A DNA stretch of 64,000 bases from Sapria himalayana (Eukaryota; Streptophyta; Magnoliopsida; Malpighiales; Rafflesiaceae), in the NCBI GenBank assembly GCA_029783825.1, contig JAREIK010002272.1, forward strand, positions 152,400-216,399. Direction: 5' to 3'. The notes beneath the pieces were generated by a model. The model saw only the letters and a list, made by a program, of their open reading frames with translations, did no database searches and was not told the origin of the DNA. Positions 10,746 to 21,513 of this stretch are shown in pieces. Numbering within the stretch: position 1 is the stretch's first letter; every line of letters begins with the position of its first letter. A program made the position numbers and the translations under genes.

Positions 10746-11644
10746 GATAAATAAACATATAGATAGATAGATACAAATATAGATAGATAGACAAAATATA
10801 GATAGATAGATAGATAGATAATTTGAGGTAGACAAATATACATATAGAATGAAAGATAGATAGACAACTAGATAAATAGATTCATAGATAATCACTTTGA
10901 TAGAATGACGAATAGAATGATACACAATTGATAGAGAAATAAATAGATAAATAGGTAAATAGATAGATATATAGATGTATAGAAGGATAGAAGAAAAGAT
11001 GCATTTTTGGATAGATGGTTAGATGGATAGATAGAAAGATGGATAGTTGGATAGATAGAAAGATGGATAAATGGATTGATGCATAGATTGATAAATGGTT
11101 CGATAGATAAATAGAAAGATGGATAGATGGATAAATAGAAAGATGCTTAGATGGATAGATGGATGGATAGATGCATAGTTTGAAAGAAGGATAGAAGGAT
11201 AGATGGATAGATGAAAAAATGTATAGATGGATAGATCGATAGATTGATAAATCGATAGATGGATAGGTGGATAGGTGGATAGATGGATAGATGGATAGAT
11301 GCATATATGGATAGTTGGATAGATTGATAGATGGATATGGATTGATAGATAGATAGTTAGTTAAAAGAATATATGGATAGATGGTTAGATGGATATATAA
11401 ATATTTCGATAGATAGATAGATGGTTAGATGGATAGATGGATATATGGTTAGATAGATGAATAGATAGATGAATAGATAGATAAATAGATAAACAGATAG
11501 ATAGATGTACAAAGAGATAGATAAATAGATAGATCGACAGATAGAAAGACATATAAATAGATAGATATTTAGATAGATAGATAGATAAACAAGTAGATCG
11601 ATATATAATTTGATAGATATATAAATAGATAAAAAGAAAGAAAT

Positions 11645-11675
<31 letters not shown>

Positions 11676-13291
11676 AATAGAAAGATAAACAACTAGATAG
11701 ATAGAAAGATAGTTAGACATATAGATAGATTGATTGATAGATAAAAAGATAAATATATAGAGAGATAGTTTGTTAGATAGTTAGATAGATAGATATGTAG
11801 CGAGAGAGATTGATAGATAGATTCATAGCTAGCTAGAGAGATAAATATATAAATTAATAGATTAATAGATAGATAGATAGATATATATATATATATATAT
11901 ACATACATAGATAAATAGATTGATAGATATATAGATAGATAGACAGATATATAGATAGATAGATTGATAGACAAATAGACCGGTATATAGATAGATACTT
12001 AGATAGAGAGATAGATAGATAATTAGATAGATGGAGAGATTAATAGATAGATAAGGAGATAGATAGAGATATATAGATAGATAGATAGATACATAGATAG
12101 ATATATCAAAATACAAAAAAAAGATAGATAGATAGATACATAGATTGATAGACAGATAGATAAATAATTAGATAGAAAGATTGATAAATAATATAATTAG
12201 ATAGATAAATAGATAGATTTATTAATTGATTGATTGATAGATAGATATATATATATATATATATATATAGATAGATAGATAAATAAAAAAATAGATAGTT
12301 GGATATATAGATAAATAGATAGATAGATAGATAAATAGATAAATAGATAGACTTATACATAAATAGCCAGATAGATGGATAAATAGATAGATAGATAGAC
12401 ATATTGACAGATAAACATATCAACAGATAGACAGATATATAGATAGACCGATAGATAGAAAGATAGATAGAAAGATGGACACATAGACAAATATAAAAAT
12501 TGAAAAATACATAGATATACAGATTGACAGATAAATAGATAATCGATAGAGAGTTAGATAGATAGACATATATATAAATCGACAGATAGATATATAGATA
12601 GATACACAGATAGACAAATAAATAGACTTATAGACATTTAGATAAAGTGACCAATAGGCATTTACACAAATGGATATATAGAAAGATAAATAAATAGACA
12701 GATAGAAAGACAGACAGATAGATAGTTAGATAGATAGTTTGATAGATAGATTGACACAAAGATAGATAGATAAATAGATAGATAGAGAGATAGATAGATA
12801 TATAGATATATAGATAGATATACAGATAGATAATTAGTTAGAAAAAAAGAAAGATAGATATATATATATAGATAGATAGACAACTAGATAGATAGATATA
12901 TAGACGGATAGACATATATACAAATAGACAAATATATTTATAATTTGATACATATATTGATTGATAGTTAGATAGATGGATAGATAGAGAGATAAATACA
13001 CAGATAGAAAGATAGATTGATTGATTTATAGACAGATAAATAGATAGATAAATAGAAAGATAGATAAATAAATAGATAAATATATGATAGATATTTAGAT
13101 AAATAGACAAATAGATATATAGATAGATAGATATATAGACATATTGATAGATATATAGATAGAGATATATATTGATATATAAACAACTAGATAAATAATC
13201 ATATAGATAGATAAGTTGATACAGAAATAGTCAAATAGATAGATATAGATTGATAGATAGATATATAGATGCTTAAACACAGATATATATA
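10746..13291. repeat. (GATA)n satellite array, plus-strand GATA
   Basis: About 2.5 kb of degenerate GATA with GACA, GATT, GAAA and AATA variants. A sub-block (about 11.0-11.5 kb) is richer in GATG/GGATA. Short (TA)n runs occur near 11.88 and 12.25 kb. The complementary strand has no stops in any frame of a perfect TATC repeat, which explains the long Tyr/Leu/Ser/Ile readings. No gene is seen. Confidence 0.95.
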
Positions 13292-14110
13292 TATATAGGT
13301 TTCAAGCGGGCAGGGCCGTCCAGGCCCGGCATGAGGCACGACATGATTAGACCATCCATGGGTCAGCCCGGCACTAGAATTTTCTGTGCGGGGGCTCGTA
13401 CCGTGCCTGACCACGGCACCAATCGTGTCGTGCCTAGGCCAACTAGCCTCGTGCCGTCCTTGACTTGGCACGGTTCGGTGGCCTATGGCATGACCCTCCT
13501 GCTTGGGACATGCCCTGCACCCCACCCCATCGCTAGCATAGAGCCATTCGGATAGAGAAAACGCGTGGGCATGGGTCCGATTCCACTCCGACCCAACCCG
13601 CAGTCTCGCCCAAACCGAATACCCCCCCCCCTAATGGTAAAAAAGATTAAAATTTGAATATCAGCCATTGTATTTTTCCTCCAACGGCTAGGGGGCACAA
13701 TCCAAAGGCCGTCATGATTCTGCCCCATAAAATTCAAAAAATAAATTAAAAAAAACATAAAAATTACTTTAAAAAAAAATTCTTTTAATCTATAAAATTC
13801 ATCCACCTCTCAATAACATTTATGTTTTTCATAAACTTTTATTCTCGCTCTCAAAATTCTTTCAATGCTATTGCTCTTCTCTCTCTTGGGACTCAGGATT
13901 TCATCATTCGGCTCGGCTTTTAGGGACTCTCAACTCGGGGTTGGAAGTTTGAACTAGACTATTGTGCATCGTGCACGTGATCTACATCAATGTTTTTTGG
14001 GTATTTTAAGTTTTTATGTTAAGTTTTTCTCTCTCTCTAATCCGAAAATCTAAAATCTTTCATCTATGCTCGACCTTCTATTTAACAAAAATCCAAAAAA
14101 TTGAATAATA
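13292..14110 (+). mobile_element. Truncated hAT element end inside the GATA array
   Basis: It starts with TATAGGTTTCAAGCGGG, which resembles the 17-base terminal repeat of the hAT at 21497-24782. A GC-rich subterminal block full of GGCACGAC/GTCGTGCC-like words follows, up to about 13.6 kb. The stretch at 13.69-14.0 kb matches in reverse the hAT region at about 24.1-24.45 kb (CAGAATC.TGACGG, GGCTCGGCTTTTAG). It therefore corresponds to the transposase-5' end of that family with the rest missing. No opposite terminal repeat is visible before the TA tract. Confidence 0.7.
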
Positions 14111-14117
14111 CTAATGA

Positions 14118-14120
<3 letters not shown>

Positions 14121-14170
<50 letters not shown>
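14121..14170. repeat. (TA)n tract
   Basis: About 25 uninterrupted TA units between the truncated hAT and a short GATA block. Confidence 0.95.
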
Positions 14171-14173
<3 letters not shown>

Positions 14174-14288
14174 CAATTAGATAGACAGATAGAAAAATAG
14201 ACAGATAGGCAGATAGACATATATATAAATATATAGATAGACAAAAAATAGAAAGACATATTGAAAGATAGAAAGAATGAAAAATAGA
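14171..14288. repeat. Short GATA/GACA block
   Basis: About 118 bases of degenerate GATA-type repeat, directly followed by the CACTACAATAAAAATCC tip of CACTA-B. Confidence 0.85.
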
Positions 14289-14480
14289 CACTACAATAAA
14301 AATCCCAAATAACTAGGGAAAATTCCCTAGCTAAATGAGTTTTTTCCATCACTAAAGTGGAATAACGATCGATTAATGACGGAACCTTTCCCATGCTAAA
14401 GTTCTCGTCACTAAAAATTAACTCAGGAAAAATTCCCTAGCTAAAATATATTAGCTATGAAAAATTTCCCAGCTAAATTG
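14289..14480 (-). repeat. 3' terminal and subterminal repeats of CACTA-B
   Basis: The CACTACAATAAAAATCC tip is followed by repeated ACTAGGGAAAATTCCCTAGC and CCCTAGCTAAA-like words in both orientations. Confidence 0.75.
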
Positions 14481-14599
14481 AATAAAATGTAAAAATAGAA
14501 ACTTTATACAATAATTTATAATTAACAAAATATAAAATCAGTTAATAAATCATTTTGATACAATATTTTACATAGTTAAAACAAAAATATAACAAAATT

Positions 14600-14830
14600 T
14601 AATATAACTTTTTCATCAATGTATCTAAAAATAGTCTATAAAGTATAATCTATCCATGAAATTGATGTTGCTTAATCTCTCCTAGCTCCTCCGATCACCA
14701 TCTTTATGTTGCGATAAAACTGTCCTAGTCGCGGCATGTCATGTCTAGTGAAAAATCTATTCACTTTTACAAGCTTCGTATGGGGAATATTGTTGTACCA
14801 TATCTGTACGAAAATTAAACTAGTCAATAA
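14600..14830 (-). repeat. Conserved 3'-region block shared with CACTA-1
   Basis: In reverse this matches the block repeated three times in CACTA-1 at about 1.73-1.92, 2.97-3.17 and 4.03-4.23 kb, with ATCAATGTATCTA at one end and ACAAGCTTCGTATGGG in the middle. Here it occurs once. A partial copy lies near 25.1 kb in CACTA-C. Confidence 0.75.
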
Positions 14831-14879
14831 AATCAAAATAAATAAATAATAAAATTTCTATTTTGATATTTATTAAATA

Positions 14880-15600
14880 CTACAGTGTATATGTACATAT
14901 ATTCTAGCATTTTACTAGTTACATAGAATACTAAAGTATTATATGTACATATATATGTATGTATATATTTACATATAATACTGTAGTATTATAAGTACAT
15001 ATATATGTAAGTATGTACTATAGTATTATACGTACATATATATGTACATATATATGTACGTATATATATGTACGTATATCCTATAGTATACTTTAGTATA
15101 TACTATAGTATATATATTGTAGTATGTACATAAATACTATAGTATCAAAATAGAACTTTTGATAAATGTACATATATACTATAGTTTATATGTAGGACAT
15201 ACTACAATATATAATTTAGTTTATATACTATAGTGAATTTTGTAGTATATATGCTACTATATATTCTACAGTATATATACTCAGTATATATGTACATTTA
15301 TCAAAAGTTATGTTTTGATACTATTTTGATACTATAGTATATGCTGTAGTATATATATTCTATAGTATATATGTACATCTATACAATATCATATATGTAC
15401 ATTATATACTAAGTATATATGTACATTATATACTGAGTAAATATTACTTCAGTATATTTGTACATATATACTATAGTATATATGAACGTATATACTAAAA
15501 TATATATTTACATATAATACTATAGTATATATGTACATATAATACTACAGTATATTTGTACATATATACTCTAGTATTATATGTACATATATGTAATCAC
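14880..15600. repeat. Palindromic TATATGTACATATA repeat tract
   Basis: About 700 bases made almost only of TATATGTACATATA, ATACTATAGTAT and ACTACAGTATAT-like self-complementary words. Shorter tracts of the same words are in the three CACTA-1 modules and at about 29.58-29.70 kb. No coding potential is visible. The tract could fold into hairpins. Confidence 0.8.
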
Positions 15601-16646
15601 ATAACCTCAGATGGCACAAAACTATAAGAAATTAGTATTATCCCATTTATACTTCACAGAGATGACACAAAACATTACTACCAACATAAATAAGAAATAC
15701 AAAAATTATTTAAATTTACGAATATATGTATGAAACTCTTAGAGGAAAACCTGGAAGACAAGCCATGAGCCAGGCTCTGCCTCGCCACCCCCCACAACTC
15801 CATGCTCCCATGCGGCTTTCTTAGAACATTTCTTCTCCTCTCCTTGTGCTTGCATCAATCATTTTGATTACTTAGCTTCAATATATTAGTCCATCAACCC
15901 TGTAGCTTCTATTCCCATATGGTTCCTCTCTTGGTTCAAAGCAAGGATCATCAATTTGTTGTACGTGTCAACGTAACTGCAGAACAAATCAATATGCAAT
16001 CCATAAAAATAATATGCACTCCATAAAAAGAAACCTGCATCTAAGTGGGACCAGATTTTTTTTGTTCATCTAACAACTTTAGAAGCTAACGTGCTATTCC
16101 CAATATTAGGAGGACAAGACAATCCTTTTATATACCCATAATATGCTAAAACTCTACCCAAAATATTCGAGTACATACAAACATATTCATAGATATATAA
16201 AAAAGTAATTATAGACATGAACAAACATGAATTTGAGTTTATAGTCATATTACTTCAATAGATATCTAAAAGATTGCTAGTAATGATGTTTAGAAAGAGA
16301 GAGTGTGTGTGTGAAAAAATAAAATGTTTCAGAAATAATGAAGATAATAGAAGCTTGGCCTCCTTTTGATCCAGCTGAGATCGGTAAAATGGGACCCAAC
16401 CATAGGAAGGACCGTGATAATATCTAAAGGCTTTGAATCATAATTTTTGTGTGTGTTTCACATCACATGTCCTACAAGGATTCATGATTAGGTTAATCGG
16501 CAAAGCAAAGAATAAAACCAAAATAAAGAAAAATGATACCTCAAAAAAAATCTCATCTTATTTAGCTACACATAGACAAACATAAAAAATAGTTCAGAAA
16601 TAATTCTGATACAAAAACATCCTCATTATTAGTTGGTGCATTTGTG
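15601..16646 (-). other. 3' non-coding region of the CACTA-B Ptta-like gene
   Basis: This stretch aligns by eye with about 29.72-31.32 kb in CACTA-C, sharing TTATACTTCACA.AGA, CCCATGCGGCTTT.TTAGAA, TATTAGTCCATCAACCC and a 20-base AATATGCACTCCATAAAAA word. No long conserved reading frame is seen. Copy C has an extra segment (about 30.3-30.6 kb) and more copies of the 20-base word. Confidence 0.55.
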
Positions 16647-17405
16647 CTAGCCTCTCCACTATGGTTTTGAAGCTGGATCTCAAAATGCTATCTGCCATGT
16701 CAAAACCACTAGTTATGATTCCATATAGGACATCTACTATAGCATCAAATTCTTAATTTATTTCATCTCACTATTTATTTCTTTCATCTTATCATTCATT
16801 TGTTTAATTTATTGCATTTCTTTCTTCAAATGATTAATCTACTCATCCTTCTCTTCTTTCATTTCCTACGTTTCTTCCTTCAAATGAGATATATGCTCAT
16901 CCATCTCTTTCATTTCAGTCTCCATAACTTCAAATTGTTCATTTGTTTCCATTACTAGTTGTTCTACCGCCTCATCCACCATTGATGTGACAGATGAATT
17001 AGAGGCACGACTACCACAACAAAATGCCACTCCTTTGAGCCGATGTCATACACTCACTACTTCTTATGACCTTCTATGGCCTCCAAATAGATAGGATCAC
17101 AGTCAATTGGTTGAAGATGTATAGAAGTCTCAACTTGTTGAAAAGCAACTATCACACATTCATCCATGAGTTCTTGTGATAAAACAGAGATAAATACTAT
17201 TCTAGATATACATAAAATAAATTTAATATTTTGCATTCCAACCAACTTTCAAAATTTATCGTAGTATTATAAAATTTTATTAATATAACAAATTCTTATA
17301 GCAATCATCTGAGACTTGTCAACAAACTTACCATCCATTTTTTTCATTTCATCTTTCTGAAAATCTCATTAAAATTGGGATCTCAACCCAATTCTCCAAC
17401 CTAGA
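16647..17405 (-). pseudogene. Ptta/En/Spm-like transposase C-terminal exons of CACTA-B
   Basis: On the minus strand, a small exon at about 17.32-17.40 kb encodes the GSRSxFYEIF.KM-type segment. The next, from a TATATCTAG acceptor near 17.21 kb, encodes RIVFISVLSQELMDECVIVA and QPIDCDPIYLEAIEGHKK, then a stop. After that, the coiled-coil tail down to the terminal GGEA-like TAG at 16647-16649 is readable only with frame breaks. It is the counterpart of 104-763. It lies downstream of the TNP2 relic on the same strand, as in En/Spm elements. Confidence 0.75.
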
Positions 17406-17594
17406 GTATGTATTTATTAAGTCAAAAAATAACAAATGTTAAAAATTAATAAAACCATGCACAGATTTGATTTATTTGGACTATTAGGACAACCACTATA
17501 TATATAAATATTTTAAATTATAAAATTTTACTAAATTTCAAGCATACTCAATATCAACTTTGACCCACCTATGTGGCAAGCAAAGTCTTTGATT

Positions 17595-20520
17595 TTAATA
17601 TAATAATATAATTATAACATTATAATTATCGGCATCACTATCATCCTCCAATGGATCTTCTAACATTCCATCTAATTCTGATGGAAGTTCTAACTCATAT
17701 TCAGATAGAAATTGTCATCTTCAATTTCTATTAGGCCACCATTTGAATCAAATAAATTTTCTAGATCTTTATCTACATGCACAGGCTCAATATTATTTAC
17801 ATTAACTTCTTAGAATATTAGTGAAATAACTAAGGTTGCATGTCTTTGTTGAGATGTTGGTACTTTAAAATTGATAGAGCTTTAATTTTGAAAATCATCC
17901 ACCAGTCACTCTTATCATGAGATAAACTCAGATATGTATAATAATATACTTGAGTAGCTTGAACTACCATAATAAATGGAAAATATTGATTCTATCTGCG
18001 TTTATGGTTAACATCCACCATCTTATAATCCAAATGAATCTTTGTACCCACATTTCGTGTAGGATCAAACCACTCGCACTTTAATAATACAATCTTGTTA
18101 TTTTTAAGTCTAGGATACTCCAACTCAATAACTTCTATGAGGTAACCTTAATAATCAATCTCATCCTCCCTATAACTTGAGCCTTTAATGGATACATCAC
18201 TATTCATTATTGTTTTAGAAGAACCATGCCTGATTGTGTGAAAATTATATCCATTGACAAAATATTCAGGATAGGTTGTCACATATCTAAACAGGCCATT
18301 ACTTAGATTCTGAATGAAAATACTAGAATCTCTATTTAAAGGATCATTGGTCTATTGCATAAATTAAACAAATGATGTTAACAAATAAAAGATACTAATA
18401 AATTAAATAATTCAAAAATTTAAAACTTAATAATTCTCACATAGTTTTTGAACAAATTCGCAAATTATATTTCTAGCATATAATCGACCTCATTGCTGGA
18501 GATTATTGTTTGCCTATTTTTTAACTACTCAACAAAAATACTGCACAAATATAAAAATAGGGAGAAAAAAGTATATCAATTTTTAATTATTCTTATTAAG
18601 GACAAAATTAAACTATGATTAAACTTATAAACATTTTGGCTATACATATTCAATATATGGTGCAACCTCTTTAGCTGTATTGCATCTTTTTCTTGCTCTT
18701 CCAAATGCTCTTTCAGGGTGCTTGAAGATAGATCGCGTATCCACAAAATCATCTTCTATCAGCACATAAGCTTCATCATTATGAGGCACATATTTATTCT
18801 TTGTATTGACATGATCCTCAAAATAATTAGAACAAAATGGTGATTTTTTTCTACTAAATATGCATTGCAAATTGAACCTTCAACTTTTGCCTTGTTTTTA
18901 ACATTCAATTTCAACTAACGTAGATGCCTACATCAATAATGTTAGGTTTCAATTATATTAAATTACAATATTACTTTATGTTTAAAATAATAAAACATAG
19001 CTACTTATATGTATTTACCTTTCAAAAGGATAAATCCACTTGTATTGCACTGGCCCTAGTATCCTTACTTCATATGCCAAATGGATTGGTAAATGCTTCA
19101 TTGAGTCAAAAAAGTTTAATGGGAATATCCTTTCAAGCTTACAAAGAATAAGTGGTATGTCATTCTCCAGGCTCACCATGTCATCTATTTTGATTGTGGT
19201 TGCAGTTAGCTGTTTGAAAAATAAACTAAGTTCTATAAGGACCTTCCAAACACGTAGAAGAAGTAATTCACATAATGCAATTAGTATTTAATCTTTGAAT
19301 AAATATATGATAGTCATGCCTTTTCATTCCTAATAACTTATGATTTTTTATATCAACACATCTACCCATATTTGACACATATCCATCAGGGAATTTCAAA
19401 TTTTTAACCTATTCACACAATATATGTCTTGCCTTCTCATCAAGTGTGTAACAAGCTTTAGGGAATCTTTTTGTTGCCTCGTTTAGTTTTAAATCAAGAT
19501 GCCGATAGTAATAATTTAGTTATTATCTTGATTTTAAAGTGTCTTTTATTTTTCCGTCTACATTAAGGATAATTTTGAAAATATTATCAATCATATTTTT
19601 TTCAATATGCAATACATGCAAGTTATGACGAATTAAATTGGACTTCCAATATGGTAAGTCCCAAAAAATACTATGTTTCTTCCCACCAAATATTTTGTAT
19701 ATTGGTCCATTAGTTCTAGTAGCATTCTTTTTAGTTACATTCTTTAGACCCAAACTCTAAATCTATGTCATAATATCATCTCCTGAACGAACTACTGGTG
19801 CAACCTCATCACTATTTTATTTTTTCAAAATGCAGTTATATTTCGGTGGAATTGATGATTCATATATAGAAACTTATGATGACTATCAAACCATGACTAT
19901 TCACCACTAAATTTGAGGGTAAATGCATCATACTTTATCATGTAATATGGGCATACGAATTGTCCTGTAGTACTCATACAGACAATATTGAATATGTAGG
20001 AAAGGCACCATCCACATAATGGCCACCATCATAATGAACTTTTGCTTCTTTGAGATATCATATGTATTAATGCCAACATCCCACATATGATTTAACTTTG
20101 CTATAAAAGGCTGAAAAAAAAACATACAAGATATCTTTTGGATTTTTTGCCCCTAGAACTAATATTGACAAAAACAAATATTGCTCCTTCAAACACAATA
20201 ACGGAGGCAAATTATAATGTGTCACTATTACTGTCCATATTGAATATTATTGTATAGATTGGCTAAATGGCTGAAATCCATCAGTGTAGAGACACAATCT
20301 CACATTTCAAATTTTTGCTGCAAAATCTTGATGTATATGATTAAAATACTTCCAAGCAATTGAATCTGATGGATGATGCAACACCCCTTCTTCAACCTCA
20401 TACTCAGAATTTCACATCATATCTTGTTCTATAGCATTTGATGCATATAGTCTCTATAATTGATGAATTAATAGAAAATAATTCATCTTAGTGTAATTTT
20501 CATCTTTTGTCACATATCTG
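17595..20520 (-). pseudogene. TNP2-like CACTA transposase, decayed
   Basis: Read from 20.5 kb leftwards, the blocks follow TNP2 order. They are VRLCLYTDGFQPFSQS and THYNLPPLLCLKEQYLFLSI (about 20.15-20.3 kb), HMWDVGINTYDISKKQKF (19928-20125), FWDLPYWKSNLIRHNLHVLH and IEKNMIDNIF (19523-19753), and KNKYVPHNDEA with GRARKRCNTAKEVAPYIEYV (18640-18870). A DUF4216-like domain follows (about 17.85-18.1 kb: CEWFDPTRNVGTKIH, VVQATQVYYYTYLSLSHDKS), then an acidic tail. TNP2 is the catalytic transposase of CACTA elements. Many stops and frame breaks lie between the blocks and the start is missing, so this copy is dead. Confidence 0.8.
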
Positions 20521-20578
20521 CAACACGAGGTGTCTTCTTAAACTGAGGTGTCATCTTAGTGTATCTTAGTGCAACACG

Positions 20579-21383
20579 ATAGACAGATAGCGAGAAAAAT
20601 AGATAGATTGATAGATAGGAAGACAAAGAGACAAATAGATAAATAGATTGATATAATAGATAGATAGATAGATGTATATAGATAGATAGACAGATATATA
20701 GACAAATAGATGGATAGATAGATTGATTTATTGATTGATAGATATACAAATAAATAGATTGATTGATTGATCGACAAATAGATAGATTGACAGACAGATA
20801 GATTGATTGATAGATAAACAAATAGATAGATAGACAGATAGATTGATAGATAGATATAAAGAATGACAAATAGAGAGACATAATAATAGATAAATAGATA
20901 GATTGACAGATAAATAGACAAATAGATAGATCAGAAAGATAGACAGATAGATAGACAAATAGACAGATAGATAGACAAATAGACAGATAGATAGACAAAT
21001 AGACAGATAGATAGACAAATAAACAGATAGATAGATAGATAGAATAATTGACAAATTTATTGACAGATTGATAGGCAGATAGATAGACAGATAGATAAAA
21101 TATTTTTAGACAGATAAGTAGATAGATATATAGAGACATAGATAGATTGATAGATAGATAGATAAATAGAAATATTGATAGACTGATAGATAGACAAATA
21201 GATAGATTGATTGATAAAAAGATTGATATACAGAATGATAGAGAGTATGATAGAGAAATATATAGATAGAAAGATAGATTCGGATAAATTGATAGATTGA
21301 TTGATTGAAAAATATATAGATATTCAGATAGATAAATACATACACAAAGATATAAACAAATATATAGATAGATAGAGAGAGAT
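20579..21383. repeat. (GATA)n array, plus-strand GATA
   Basis: About 800 bases of degenerate GATA/GACA between CACTA-B and CACTA-C. It contains a local perfect repeat at 20941-21020: four units of 20 bases (AGACAGATAGATAGACAAAT). No gene is seen. Confidence 0.95.
20941..21020. repeat. Four perfect 20-base units within GATA array
   Basis: The unit AGACAGATAGATAGACAAAT is repeated four times without change, in an otherwise degenerate array. This suggests a recent local expansion. Confidence 0.95.
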
Positions 21384-21488
21384 CACTAAAAGAAAAATCA
21401 CAAATAGCTTGTAAAATTTCCTAGCTATATGGAGTTTTTATATAGCTAAAGTCGATATAAAGATGGATTAACAACAGAACCTTTCCTA

Positions 21489-21513
21489 ATCTAAAGTAGA
21501 AGTGTCAAACGGG
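21489..21513 (+). repeat. hAT left target duplication and terminal repeat
   Basis: ATCTAAAG is followed by TAGAAGTGTCAAACGGG. They are matched by the right terminal repeat ending at 24782 and by ATCCAAAG at 24783-24790. Confidence 0.9.

Larger units (their letters stand above)
14289..20578 (-). mobile_element. CACTA-B: CACTA element, 5' end lost
   Basis: The left tip is CACTACAATAAAAATCCC at 14289, followed by CCCTAGCTAAAT-type subterminal motifs. Coding relics are on the minus strand, with TNP2 upstream (20.5 to 17.6 kb) and the Ptta-like gene downstream (17.4 to 16.6 kb), so 14289 is the 3' terminus. At the other side the sequence passes from the start of TNP2 straight into GATA repeat near 20578 with no CACTA tip. 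The 5' terminus, promoter and first exons are missing. It is the only copy here with much of TNP2. Confidence 0.85.

Noticed and set aside
10746..13290. Long minus-strand reading frames rich in Tyr, Leu, Ser and Ile in the GATA arrays, also at 20.5-21.3 and 33.3-40.1 kb
   Set aside because: A TATC repeat has no stop in any frame and reads Y-L-S-I endlessly. The frames overlap in all phases, have no domain and follow the satellite strand, so they are artefacts.
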